The notes under the pieces are model-generated. The model ran no database searches, was not told the origin of the DNA, and worked only from the letters and a program-made list of their open reading frames with translations. Positions 34,640 through 44,936 of a stretch of 64,000 nt of DNA are shown here, piece by piece (the stretch's first letter is position 1; each line of letters starts with the position of its first letter). Location: contig OX359269.1 in the NCBI GenBank assembly GCA_947179155.2, forward strand, positions 29,290,017 to 29,354,016, given 5' to 3'. The position numbers and the translations under genes are program-made. Origin of the DNA: Hedera helix (Eukaryota > Streptophyta > Magnoliopsida > Apiales > Araliaceae).

Positions 34640-36207
34640 ACAAGTCATTGTACTGGTTCTTGGTTACATTGCCAGCAGCAACTTCTATAGTTTTTGCATT
34701 GACATCATATGATGACAGGACTTGTCTCTGCACCCACCAATGAAATATCTACAGGTCAAGACTGGAGAACCATCATTCAGAGATCTCAACATTATAATCT
34801 AGACTCTCTTCAGATATCAACATCAGTCCACAGGTTTCTTAACTACAGTATATTGATATATTTAATACATAGTAAGTAACCTCATTTTGGTAGGTTAAGT
34901 CCTAAATCCTAATTTCTTGTCCAATATATTCAGTAATGCTTGATATATTAATCTCTCCTTTATTATACCAAAGACTCGGGCTTGAGAATGAGAGTACTTG
35001 TCTCATTCTTGACCTAGACTTACAAAGACAACTTTGACATGGATGCACCAGGCTATGCCAATTGTGAACATATTATAACCTTCAAATAGACCCATAATAA
35101 GCAACATTATCAAGCAACAGAACACAAAACATAAACCAAATGAACACTGAACATAGCCAATCAACTTCTTCACTTGAATAATGATATTTATAATTCCAGA
35201 AGAGTTGAACCAGAAGAGTGTTAAAAAAAAAAGAAGAAAAGACAAAAGAAAAAAAGAAGTTAATTTCCAACAGAAATCATAAAGGCAAAACTTTTCATAA
35301 TTATTCTAATGAAAAAGCTTATCGAATCAGTAGAATAAAGCATGCAGCATATTGTAATCAATAATATTATCAGATCTAGCCGCCAGTGATTGTTATGAGG
35401 ATTTTGGAACTCCTTGATGCTCAAACAAATGCACATTCGATGTGCCAGAAATGCATATCATTTCAGCAGCACAGTTATGAAGACTTCTAAGAGGGCAAAG
35501 AAATTACTGAGTATGAATACTTTCTAAAACAATCAAGCCCGAACATGGTGCTCATACGCGCGTGCGCGTGCACACACACACACACACACACACACGTTAT
35601 AAGTAACTCAAAGATATTAAAAAAAGAAAAAGAAAAGGGAGTTGCTTCAGAAGAATGATCAAAATTCAAACCAGGCACAAATCACCAATAAATATTGTGA
35701 AAATAAAAAAGAAGTGAAACTTACCATTGGCTCAAAGTCAGGGCTAGACAAATTGGCGGTGAGATTTCTCATTAACAGTAAAGCCTGCCATCCAGAGGAA
35801 AGATATGAATAATATTCACTCGCCAATTTATGTCCTATTAATAAGATCTTGAATAGTATTAAACTCTAGCAACAGACTTCAGAATCTAGCAAAGGAAATG
35901 AGGAACTGAACATAAAATTATTCATCAACAAGAAGGTTAGGATTGCACCAGACAAAAAGTCTTTATGATTTCTTAAATCAATCAAATTTCATGCTCTTTA
36001 AACAATTAATTTTAGCTTAATTATAATCAATAATCAAGTTACATACTACTAGATTTAGAGTGCAGCTAACTGAGATAAAGTTCTAATTAACTCACCGTTT
36101 CAAAGTTAATATAGGGTCCATCTCCGTGAGTTTCTGCACATGATCGCTAGTGTATGGGTTGAAGGCGCTCCCAATGAAGCCTTAGACTTCAGCAAAATCT
36201 GGTATAT
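34640..36207 (-). pseudogene. Captured fragment of a REVEILLE6/8-like MYB gene (three exons)
   Basis: Exons on the minus strand: 36096-36207, 35725-35784 and ~34640-34727. All are bounded by AG acceptors and, for the first two, GT donors (gtgagt, gtaag). They read DIPDFAEV, GFIGSAFNPYTSDHVQKL and TEMDP; then ALLLMRNLTANLSSPDFEP; then RQVLSSYDVNAKTIEVAAG. This series is the conserved C-terminal part of the RVE4/6/8 group of circadian MYB-like factors, downstream of the MYB domain, which is not present. A stop after DFAEV and a 2-base insertion (ATATTAAC) in the first exon break the frame. It cannot bind DNA as a clock factor. Transcription could at most yield RNA homologous to the host gene. 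Confidence 0.78.
35556..35596. repeat. (CG/CA)n microsatellite
   Basis: CGCGCGTGCGCGTG followed by a run of CA dinucleotides, inside CACTA-1. Confidence 0.95.
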
Positions 36208-36561
36208 CTGCAAAAATTATCAAAGATAAACAATTATCCAAATCAAAATTAGAGTCATTCATTTTATATCTTGTTCCTTATTCTTATTTCTCATTTCTTA
36301 CTTTTTCCAACCTTATTGGTGTAAAGAGGAGCATGAGAGTAAAAACAAGTAAGCTTCATAACAAGGAATCTCAAGTAGACAACTTCAAATAGATTTTGCG
36401 TTAGTCATTTATTAACCCTCAGCATAAAACAACTATGTTGATGCAAAACATGGGAATTTGTATATATAAGTCTATGATCTATCCGTGCTTCATGTTATTT
36501 CACAGCAAGACATGCAGAATATAACTTGAAAAAGAAAAGCATATATAAGACATGAACCAAC

Positions 36562-36926
36562 TTGCATGATATCAATATAATGTTGAGTTTTCTGTAGTTT
36601 GGAAACACTATCCAGATCATCATAGTTAAGGGCTTCAATGTCAGCAAGGTCCCCATCCACATCTTCTTCCATGTTCTCTGTCTCTAAGTTCTCTTCATCC
36701 TGAAATAAAATAACTCATTAGTTATTCTTACATGTCAAAAAAATCTCCTAAAAAAAATAATGGTAAAACCTAAGGAACAATTCTTACAATTATCATAAAT
36801 TAAGATAATGCTTGTCAAGTACATGTACTACAAATTAAAGTGAAACAATAAAATTAAAAGATTAAACACTCACAAGAAGATCAGCCTCATTATCTGACAG
36901 CTCATCTAGATCTGCAAGAAAGCATA
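36562..36926 (-). pseudogene. PRP31: Captured 5' fragment of PRP31 (U4/U6 snRNP splicing factor)
   Basis: Two exons on the minus strand: ~36926-36874, encoding FLADLDELSDNEADLL, with donor gtgagt; and 36699-36562 after a TTTCAG acceptor, encoding EDVDGDLADIEALNYDD, DSVSKLQKTQHYIDIMQ and running to a gttggt donor. This is the N-terminus of plant PRP31, a U4/U6-associated protein needed for tri-snRNP assembly. The start codon and the NOP domain are absent. Exon phase and splice signals are kept. The REVEILLE fragment follows on the same strand, so a read-through transcript could splice the two into a chimera; inference only. Confidence 0.82.
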
Positions 36927-36989
36927 AGTTAGTTTCGAATTTGATCTTGCTGGAAAATGATGAAATTAATGATACTCCAGGATGTCATC

Positions 36990-38052
36990 AGAATATTTAA
37001 CTCGAACCAGGTAAGGGGGTCCATTTCGAAACAGGGAAAGTTAGCAACAAGGGTGTTCGATCAATAAGAAAAGGAAGAGGAACAAAAAGTGATACAAAGA
37101 TGGGCTCCATGAAAGAAGGCAGCGACAAGAAGAGAAAGTGCAGTACCCTAGATCCTGTTTCACTAGATGACTTAAAGATTTTCACAGAGTCCCTATTACA
37201 AGATCTTAAAATTGAAAGGGAAAACATGTTTGCACGAATGAGAGAGGATATGAGAAAATTGGTGGCTGTCAAGTCAATTAAGAGTCCCACAAGGAAAAAG
37301 GGCAGATGTATGACGAAGACTGGCAAAGCACAGAATCAGAAAAAGCACTGAATCTGGCATGAAGTCTCAAATTTTCAATGGTGGCTCTATAGAAAGGTCT
37401 ATAATAAGCAGTAGGACGCCCGACTCTAATAATTGTTGTAAAAGCTCTTGAAGAGCAAGTTAACAATGACCAAGCCGTACAAACCATTATCTCAAATGAA
37501 AAGGACAATGGAGAAAATTTGAGATTATTGGCTAATAAATCAGTATATTCATCTAATGATTCTGATCAGTTAGTTTTTTCTTCGTATTTGGCTTTACCGT
37601 ATGTCTTATCAGAGCCACAACTTGACCAACAGTGGATTGATTCATCTTCAAGGAAATGCCTTCAGCCAGGAGTGGCTGGGAATAATACAAGCTTGAATTT
37701 TGAGAGAGAAAATTTAATGATGGATGCGAATAACCATCATGGTTACTTTTCTGGTATCCAAGCGGAAGAACCATACACAAGTTTTACTCAGATGGGATCT
37801 AAGAGCGTCGGTGGTTATGATCAGCGCAACACTCAAATTTCCAATATGGGCTCTGGGTTCCCAATTTCACTTCATCAGTGGTTGGATAATACGTCCAATA
37901 TTTCAAGCCAAACTGTGATGGAGAATTCATCCCAAGGCAATAACGTATTGGGTCTGAGGATGAATGGAGGAGCCAAAAGCTACTCTGAGAATAGTCATGC
38001 TTTATCTGACTACTTTGCAGCCAACAACTTTCATAGGCATCCCAACTTATAA
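36990..38052 (+). pseudogene. Captured gene fragment on the plus strand, unidentified
   Basis: Two open stretches with natural codon use. The first (37100-37351) encodes SDKKRKCSTLDPVSLDDLK, FTESLLQDLKIERENMFAR and MREDMRKLVAVKS, a basic helical segment. The second is open from ~37437 to 38052. It reads ALEEQVNNDQAVQTIISNEK, then a Ser/Asn-rich region (SEPQLDQQWIDSS, GFPISLHQWLDNTSN), and ends DYFAANNFHRHPNL before a stop. The 615-base open frame in such AT-rich sequence suggests recent capture. It resembles a plant nuclear protein C-terminus, but I do not recognise it. The overlapping minus-strand frames are shadows. Confidence 0.55.
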
Positions 38053-38640
38053 AACCAATGATTAACTTGCTGGATTTGGAACCCAAAATCTGAAAGATGG
38101 TAATTTTTATTGAAGCTATTGAGAGGCAAGACTGTAGATGACAACCAAACTAATTCATATGGCCTTTACGTGAAAGAAGAAGCAATCCCGTTCTATTAAT
38201 TCTTTCCAAAGAGGATGACTTACAAAACCCAGCTAACATTGTTCCATTCTATCTTTGTTTCAGTTCAGAACATTGACATTTTCCATTCTATCATTGTTTC
38301 AGTTCATTTAGCCTCTTTATTCTCAGGGTCATACACAAACAATGCTTGATAAATTACTAACGCACACCATAATATCATGGATATATATGATATAATCAAT
38401 TTCATATACTCAATTTCAATACAGACATAATATCACACACATTCAAAAATTAGGACACATCAATTAATACGCACAACATCATAAATTTCTTAAATTAAAA
38501 CCTAAATTTGTGTGTGTATAAGTTTACGTTAGATATAATAGGTGTATGAAACAAAAATTACAAGCAATATAGTGTTTGTCAAATTGGGGAAATGACCAAA
38601 TTGAATACTAACCTTTAATTAGAAGTAATAGAAGACAACA

Positions 38641-38760
38641 ATGGAGGAGAATGACGGTAAGCTGCCGCCGCCGCCGCCGCCGCCAGAAATTGCAGAAATC
38701 AGAATTGGGTCTTTTATTATTATTTCTTTTATTTTATTTTTATCAAAACTAGGGCAATAA
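38641..38760 (+). other. Short exon-like segment with a (GCC)n tract
   Basis: ATG at 38641 opens a 39-codon frame, MEENDGKLPPPP..., through a GCC repeat (38662-38685). It may be a captured first exon or only a microsatellite. The GA-rich stretch just right of it (38760-39000) looks like a 5' untranslated/promoter piece on the minus strand. Confidence 0.3.
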
Positions 38761-39009
38761 TGGAGTGGAAGGAGAGAAGGGAAAGGGAGCAGCAAACAGA
38801 GATTGAGAGAGGAGGAAGAAGCAGAGCCGTGAGAGGAGGCGACGGATGGGAGCTGCGAGAGGAAGAGGCGGCGGATTGGAGAGAGCAGTCTGCAGGGAAA
38901 GAGAGAACAGAGAAAGTAAAGAGAGGCACTGTGTTGAGCAGAGAGGGAAAAGAAAAAAGGCGACCACTGAAAATTAAAGGGGGCAAATGGAGACCGGTGA
39001 AAGGGAAAT

Positions 39010-39282
39010 AAAAACAATTGAGACGGAAATTAGCTCCGTCTCAACAAAAATTATTTATTTCTTTTTTTGCTGTTAATTTGAGACGAAAAATATTGGTTTC
39101 AAAAAGGCGTTTACAATCTTAGAAAAAATAAAATGATCTTGAGACGGATAAATCCATTTTTAATTCCGTGTCTATAATTTGAGACGACACAAACGATTTC
39201 AGAGTCCTTCTCAATTGTTAAAATCAAATACAGAATTTAATTCATCTCTAAATATCGATTTCAGATGCCCAGTATTCTAGTG
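39010..39282. repeat. Right subterminal repeat zone of CACTA-1
   Basis: TTGAGACGG, TCCGTCTCAA and TTTGAGACGA words in both orientations, ending in the inverted CACTA terminus at 39278-39282. The TSD TAA follows. Confidence 0.85.
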
Positions 39283-39285
39283 TAA

Positions 39286-40827
39286 CTTACTCAATATGAG
39301 TCTATGTGACTTGAACTTTGAACATAAGTTATACTAGACTACAATGTACAAAATTCATCAAACCTTGATCTTTAAAAACTTTATTACGTTATAAAATGAA
39401 AAGACCGATCGAAAATACGCGTTTAACATAGTTTTCAGTTTTACACAAGTTTGTTAGAAAATCTTAAAAACCATTTTGATTTGATTTCAATTATCCATTC
39501 AATTTGAGTTAACCTCTAATTCATGCATGCACATCAAATTCACATAGATTATCAACAATGACTACCTAATTCTCATATTCTAACAAAACAACTTTATTTA
39601 AAACTTTTATCAAACATGTTATGTGCATGCTTAAAAAACCTATCATATTTATGTATTCAAAACATAAACATTAAACTCCATCTATAATCCAACCTTATTC
39701 CATGAGTCCACCATGATTCCTAACTCAATCCACACCCCCACAACTAAACATTCAACAATTAGAAACTAAAAACAAAATCAAATACTTAAACTAAAGGTTA
39801 AAAATACTTTTTAACCTTTGAAAGTCTTGAATGATGAAATCTTGAACAAGACTATGGTTTGATTTAAACTTCCTCTTGACGATCACTTGCTCAAATTTTT
39901 TCCAAAACAAGCTTGTAACAATAACTTCTATACTTAGCTTCTAATTTTGGCGAGATTTTTGTGTAAAACTTATGAGTTCTTTTGATAGCTTAGAGACTTG
40001 GAAGGAATGGGCTAAACTTAGGAGAAGTGTCCATTGCTGGAGAAATCCACTCATACAACTAAACTAGGTGGCAAATTCTACTCACCCTTAATGCTAAGTG
40101 TCACCCCCTGTACTAATACACCTTGCATACCACTTAACAAAAAAAATAAGCATTATTCCTAACTCTTGCATTATCATACTTCCTCTTAAACCCAATACAT
40201 GCATTATCAGTACATACATTGTAATTATATTTATACCAATACATGTAATCTAATTAATATTTTAATATATGTATTGTCAACACTTTTAATGTGTACAATC
40301 AACACTTCATTAATTTAAGTTTACCTCATTGGTTAATTTAAATAACTTATTTGGGCTTATACAGTTAAATTGACTTATCCCATTCCTTCCACAAATTGTG
40401 TTCAAACAATTTATTTATACATTTTCATTTGGCACAATATCATACATTAGGCCATTACATATTTATATTACATTTAGTACATGTAACATAACATAATTAT
40501 TAAATTTAATTAATTTCTTCATTTAAAAAAATATGTATGTTAATCCACCAATGTAAGTAAGCGAATTAATTACATCACTCATGAATTTTAATTCATTATC
40601 AACTCATTGCCACACAAGGCTCATCAAGCTATATTAATTCATAATATTAGCTTTAACTTACAAAAATTAATTAATTCACTAGATTTCTTTTCATCAATTT
40701 CTAAGTTAATTCAAACTAATTAACTCTATTATATATATTATGCATATGTATACATATTTAATTACAGTTCATCCCACATAATACATTTCGAATAAAATTC
40801 ATTCATTAAAGATAAATTTTATTTACA
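39286..40827 (-). repeat. 5' LTR of the second chromovirus, part 2 (U3 side)
   Basis: Continues the LTR after CACTA-1. It contains a CTTCCTCTTGACGATC-like segment and a GGGCT...TTGGGCTTA-like block, comparable in order to those of the first element's LTR. The end at 40827 (TTTACA) is inferred from the terminal motif only. Confidence 0.6.
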
Positions 40828-40865
40828 ATGCTTCATAATATTCCCAAATATTATATTATCTCAAG

Positions 40866-41600
40866 ATGAATTTGCATATAACAGATCAAAGAATCTAACT
40901 ATGGGGATGCGTCCTTTTGAGATTGTTTATGGTCGAAATCGACATGGAGTTTTGGATTTAAATCATATTCCAAAAGTAGGACGTGTGAATTTGAAGACAA
41001 ATGAAATGGCAGAATATCTTCGGGGTATCTATGACTAGGTTCAACGATTTATTCTTGAGAGCAATGCCAAGAATAAGGATTGGGCAGACGGTCATCGTCG
41101 TTAAGTACTTTTTAAAGTTGTTGATTTTGTTTGGGCGGTGCTGACTCACGCGTGACCGATTTTCTGTTGGAGAATACAATAAACTTGAGGATAGGAAAAT
41201 TAGGCCTTGTGAAATTTTACAAAAAAATCAATGTTAAGGCCTATCGGCTGCGCATCTCGGGCCATTTAAGGACTTCAGACACCTTAATGTTAAGTACTTG
41301 AGCAATTATTTTAGGAAGTCCGACTATAATGCAGTAAACTCGAGGAAGAGTTTTTTCCAACATGAGGTAATTGATGTAGGAGAATATGAGTCCGATGATA
41401 CCGAATTGTCAAATAGTGCCTTGATAGCAGAAATATCTAGAGTTAAGGGATCGATGCAAGCATGGAAATCATTAATGGCTTCGGGCGAGTTTGACTTGCT
41501 TCGGAGTTCGGACATTATCCTCAAATTTGGCTTCTTAAATTGTGTTGAGCTTGGACCAGACTTCTTCAAAAATTGTCACGACTTCGGCATGTTTTGAGTC
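40866..41600 (+). pseudogene. Ty3/gypsy integrase C-terminal fragment, different family
   Basis: Reads DEFAYNRSKNLTMGMRPFEI, VYGRNRHGVLDL, then broken frames with DGHRR, FKVVDFVWAVL and a FRTSDVFNVKHL-like region. It ends YFRKSDYNAVNSRKSFF. This is the end of a plant gypsy polyprotein of another lineage (CRM/Galadriel-like style), in the opposite orientation to the two chromoviruses. Several stops and one frameshift. Its upstream part is missing, presumably lost where the second chromovirus lies. No LTR recognised; 41601-41755 holds nothing I can name. Confidence 0.75.
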
Positions 41601-41755
41601 TCGACTTCAGGTGTCTTATTCTCCTTGGTTTATTTTTTCCTGGGTTATTTTTCTATAGTTGATTTTAGTTTTCTTTTATTCTAATATTTTTTTTCCTTTT
41701 AGCACGTGGGCTTGAGTCCTTCTCATAGTATTGATTTTGTAAATCCTTTTTGTTA

Positions 41756-42160
41756 TTACGTGAACCATAGCTTATCGGCTGACCTATCCCCATGAATCTC
41801 CATCCCAAGTATTTTCTTAGCAGTACCCAAATCCTTCATGTCAAACTCCTTTCCCAATAAGACCTTCAATTCGTTGAGTTCAACCATACTTTTTGCAGCA
41901 ATAAGCATATCATCCACATGAAGTGACAGAAAAATATATGAACCATCATCAAGACTCTTAACATAAACATAACAATCATACTCACAGTGGATGAACCTAA
42001 TCCGAGCCATGAATGAATCAAATCTCTTATGCTTATTCTTCTTCAATGATTCCATCTCCTCCACCATGACTTCCATCCATTTGTCCCTTTCAGAACTAAT
42101 AATAGCATCCTGAAAGGTAGACGGATCCCCACTAGTGGTTGATAGTGCATATGAAACCAT
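41756..42160 (-). pseudogene. Copia reverse transcriptase remnant
   Basis: Starts with DPSTFQDAIISSERDKWMEV, the usual opening of copia RT. At about 42030 it jumps from EEMESLKKNK to KRFDSF, skipping the first half of RT. It then shows the YVDD-like motif as HVDDMLIAAKS (about 41917) and FDMKDLGTAKKILGMEI. The catalytic Asp pair is kept but the fingers/palm are deleted. Confidence 0.9.
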
Positions 42161-42308
42161 ATCCTCAAATCCATACCTCTATGGTGGTTTGACAATGCGT
42201 TTGGGTTTCCTTATGGCTATGTTTTCCTACTACTGCTGATCAATTTGTCCTACTGGTTGATGAATCGCCATTGTCATATCTTTCCAACTCAATTTGTACA
42301 CCCTGTTG

Positions 42309-43087
42309 TTATTTGCTGGTAGCTTCCCCAGCCTCAGTTTTTTGAACCCCCTGATGTGCCTTGATCATGGAAGCTTCATCAAAAACCACATCCCTACTAA
42401 TTACCGATTTCTTTGATTTCGGGACCCAAAGCTTATACCCATTCACATATTTCTCATAACCAAGAAAGATACACTGTTTAAACTTTGCATCAAGCTTTGG
42501 CCTCTCATCACCAGGAACATGTACATAGGTTGGACAACCAAATATCTTCATACCTGAGTAGTCTACCACTTTTTCTGTCCACACCTCCTGTGCTACTTTA
42601 CTACTTAGAGCAGTACTTGACGAATTGTTTATAATAAAAACTGCCATACTAACTGCTTTTGCCCAGAAATCCTTCGGAAGCCCTACATTCAACCTGATGC
42701 ACCATGCCCTCTCTACTATAGTTCTATTCATTCTCTCTGCCACCCTATTCTGCTATAGTGTCTTCCTAAAGTCCAGTGTCGCTGAATTCCTTCCTCACAA
42801 AACTTCAGAAAAGGTCCATACTTGTACTCTGCCCCATTATTTGTTCTGAGGCATTTAAGTCGTCTCCCTGTTTGATTTTCCACTTCAGCTTTCCACACCC
42901 TGAATTTCTCAAAAACGTCAGACTTATGCCATATGAAGTACACCCAAACTTTCCTCGAAAAATCATCGATAAATGTCACGAAATATAGTGATCCTGCTTT
43001 CGAAGATACACTCACTGGTCCCCATACATCAGAATGCAAGTAGTCGAGTATTTCCTTAGTTTTGTTCACTGCATACCTAAATTTCAC
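42309..43087 (-). pseudogene. Copia integrase
   Basis: Visible motifs: LHSDVWGPVSVSSKAG (first catalytic Asp), YFVTFIDDFSRKVWVY, then CLRTNNGAEYKY, where the second catalytic Asp of the usual TDNG is replaced by Asn, then AERMNRTIVERA with Glu, and IFGCPTYVHVP. A frame break near 42735 separates the two halves. Confidence 0.9.
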
Positions 43088-43099
43088 CTTACACTATTT

Positions 43100-43400
43100 T
43101 CCAAGAACACATAACTTGCAGAAATCAAGTTTGCATGATTTCACCCCTTTCAACAATTTTTTTTATGTAATTCTAGCATTCCACATTCCCCCATATGTCC
43201 CAACCATATATGCCACAATAAGGTATCATCAGTGTCTTCAGCAGTAGTGCAGCAGCTCCGCCTACAACTGTACTCCCTATTAAACGATAGATATTTTCAC
43301 TAACCTTAGAAGCTTTCATAATCACTAGAGCTCCCTTCGTTACCCTCATGACTCCACCACCTATTTTATATTCACAACCATTAGAGTCTAAAGTTCCCAA
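43100..43400 (-). pseudogene. GAG-pre-integrase region
   Basis: Reads LDSNGCEYKIGGGVMRVTKG, KVSENIYRLIGSTVVGGA and then MWHIWLGHMGE-like broken sequence, followed by C-H residues of the HHCC domain. This is the conserved region before the copia integrase. Confidence 0.8.
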
Positions 43401-43417
43401 TGAAATTAGATTTTTTC

Positions 43418-43735
43418 TTAGACCTGAACCATGCTTAACATCCCAAATGTTCTCACAACATAATCAAATATTCTTATCTTCATTATGCCTATTCCAATCA
43501 CATTACATGAACCATCATTACTCATCAGAATAGTACCACAATTCACTGACGTGCACGTGTCAAACCACTCCCTATTAGGCAACATGTGAAACAAATATGC
43601 TGAGTATAGAATCCATGAATCTTCCACATGCTCTACGTCAGCTAAAATTGACATCATATCACCGTCACAATCATCCAATGCTTCCTCCACAATGTTTTGT
43701 AGATTTAGATGGTCCCGATTTCTTCCACGATCCAT
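43418..43735 (-). pseudogene. Copia protease
   Basis: Contains EDSWILYSAYLFHM, where the active-site Asp and the following Gly/Ala-Cys of the usual DSGAS/DSACS motif are replaced by Tyr and others. Then PNREWFDTC and ILMSNDGSCNVIGIG follow. The active site is destroyed. Confidence 0.82.
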
Positions 43736-43739
43736 TTCC

Positions 43740-44506
43740 CTAATTCTTTTTCCTATATGGACAGTCTTTCTTGAAGTGTCTTATCTCGTGACACTTGTAA
43801 CACTTCAAATCCTTTCGCTTGGGAGTCTTGCTCCTTGACTTCAACTTCCCACACACTCCTTTCTTTCCTTTTTCCAATTTTCTGCCACGTTCTTCTCCCC
43901 CTTTTGCCACTAGCCCTTCACCCGATATACCACTAGTCTGTTGCCTGCGTTGATTGTACGCAAGTAGGGCTGTCGTGACTTCCTCTAATTCTAGAGTTTA
44001 TTTCTCCCATAGTAAGGTTGTAACGAGAGTCTCTATGGAACTCGGTAGAGAGCACAACAATATCAGTGCTTGATCTTCCTCGTTAAATTTACTTTAATCC
44101 TTAGTAGAACACTAATAATCTGATTGAATGTATGAATGTGCTGAATAAGGTCTTAACCATCGATAATCTTTAGTCCATATAGTTTCTGCTTCAGGAACAG
44201 CTTATTCGTCAATGACTTTGACATATACCTGGGCTCCAACTTAGCCCAAACACTTGCTGGTGATTCATCACCAATCACGTGATACATAACTTCGTCTGCC
44301 ATACACGGGTGAATTGTATAAACCGCCTTCATCTACAGTTCTTCCTAGTCATCACTCGACATGGCATTTGGTTTCTTCTTCAACGCCTTCACTAATCCCT
44401 GCTGCACCAATAGATCTTTTACCCTCTTTTTTTATAGTCCGAAATTCCCAGTTCCATTAAACTTCATCACATTGAACTTTGTAATAGCTGAACTTGAAAC
44501 CATCAT
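43740..44506 (-). pseudogene. Copia gag
   Basis: ATG at 44504-44506. Reads KFNGTGNFGL (then a stop where Trp is expected), KDLLVQQGLVKAL, SVWAKLEPRYMSKSLTNKL and LKQKLYGLKI. The end has AYNQRR-like broken sequence and one zinc knuckle, CYKCHEIRHFKKDC (about 43800). It is the UBN2-type gag of copia elements. At least four stops. Confidence 0.85.
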
Positions 44507-44531
44507 TCTTCGCATGCTCAATCAAACCCGA

Positions 44532-44543
44532 GCTATGATACCA
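44532..44543 (-). other. PBS of the copia element
   Basis: The minus strand reads TGGTATCATAGC, one base from the tRNA-iMet site. It is three bases from the LTR end TGTTAGGATCG (plus strand, 44547). Confidence 0.85.
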
Positions 44544-44546
44544 CTT

Positions 44547-44770
44547 TGTTAGGATCGAATCACACACACGCACACAATAATAAATAATCAACACAAAAAT
44601 ATATGTGGTTCTCCAAACATGAGTATGTCCACGGGAAATAAAATAGAAGATATTATTATTCACAATATGTTATTTGGGTTTTACAATAGAGAGTATATAT
44701 ATCGCGGTTACTTCTATTTTAAACCTAATTCACATTATAGCTTAAATACCTATAATGCCCTTATAACACT
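44547..44770 (-). repeat. 5' LTR of the copia element (outer end uncertain)
   Basis: Begins TGTTAGGATCGAATC on the plus strand. It is AT-rich, with a TATATATCGC segment near 44695. The outer end is not marked by a clear TG...CA partner; it could lie anywhere up to ~44930. Confidence 0.6.
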
Positions 44771-44782
44771 ATACCATATCGT

Positions 44783-44825
44783 GGGGGGCTACGCCCCCCG
44801 TACCCCCGACACCCCCCCCCCCCCC
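44783..44825. repeat. G6/C6 hairpin followed by a C14 homopolymer
   Basis: GGGGGG, loop CTACG, CCCCCC (44783-44799), then a CCCCCG run and 14 consecutive C (44812-44825). Highly unusual in this AT-rich window. Confidence 0.9.
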
Positions 44826-44872
44826 AAAACCTTTAGGACTTTGGCTTAGCCTGGATTACTGAATCTGTGATG

Positions 44873-44903
44873 GGCCAGTGCCGAGCGGAGCGAGGCACTG
44901 GCC
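44873..44903. repeat. Perfect 10-bp inverted repeat
   Basis: GGCCAGTGCC (44873-44882) and GGCACTGGCC (44894-44903) around an 11-base centre, GAGCGGAGCGA. It lies just right of the C homopolymer. It could be a transposon terminus or a hairpin of an unrecognised small element. Confidence 0.85.
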
Positions 44904-44936
44904 TTTTCTAAGTTTCCCAGTTATGAGCCATAAATT

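Larger units (their letters stand above)
32282..39282. mobile_element. CACTA-1: non-autonomous CACTA element carrying host gene fragments
   Basis: 7.0 kb. The left end reads CACTACCAAAAATTTGGGC. The right end, reverse-complemented, reads CACTAGAATACTGGGCATC, so the terminal repeats share CACTA and GGGCAT. Subterminal zones of ~440 bp on the left and ~270 bp on the right are full of TTGAGACG/CGTCTCAA words in both orientations, as is usual for binding of the TNPA-like protein. The interior has no transposase. Instead it has exon-intron fragments of at least PRP31, a REVEILLE-like MYB gene and an unidentified plus-strand gene. It must have moved with enzymes made elsewhere. Confidence 0.9.
28150..40827 (-). 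mobile_element. Second chromovirus relative, truncated and old, split by CACTA-1
   Basis: Minus strand, from right to left: 5' LTR (about 40827-39286 and 32278-30971), decayed PBS, remnant of the upstream coiled-coil ORF, gag, and protease, which ends near 28150. RT, RNase H, IN and the 3' LTR are missing. Gag, PR and the upstream ORF are clearly homologous to the first chromovirus but far more diverged, so this is an older member of a related family. The LTR starts TATGAATGCCCCC, with a G-to-A change in the terminal TG. The right LTR end at ~40827 (TTTACA) is a best guess. Confidence 0.8.
41756..44770 (-). mobile_element. Ty1/copia element, 5' part, decayed
   Basis: Minus strand, from right to left: LTR start, PBS, gag, protease, GAG-pre-integrase, integrase, RT remnant. 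The copy ends inside RT at ~41756, so the RNase H and 3' LTR are missing. Copia order (IN before RT) is clear. Many stops, changed catalytic residues and an internal RT deletion show it is dead. Confidence 0.87.

Noticed and set aside
38619..39017. Several overlapping open frames, both strands, in the GA/CT-rich part of CACTA-1
   Set aside because: They come from the purine-rich composition of what looks like a captured 5' untranslated/promoter piece; no domain or splice context.
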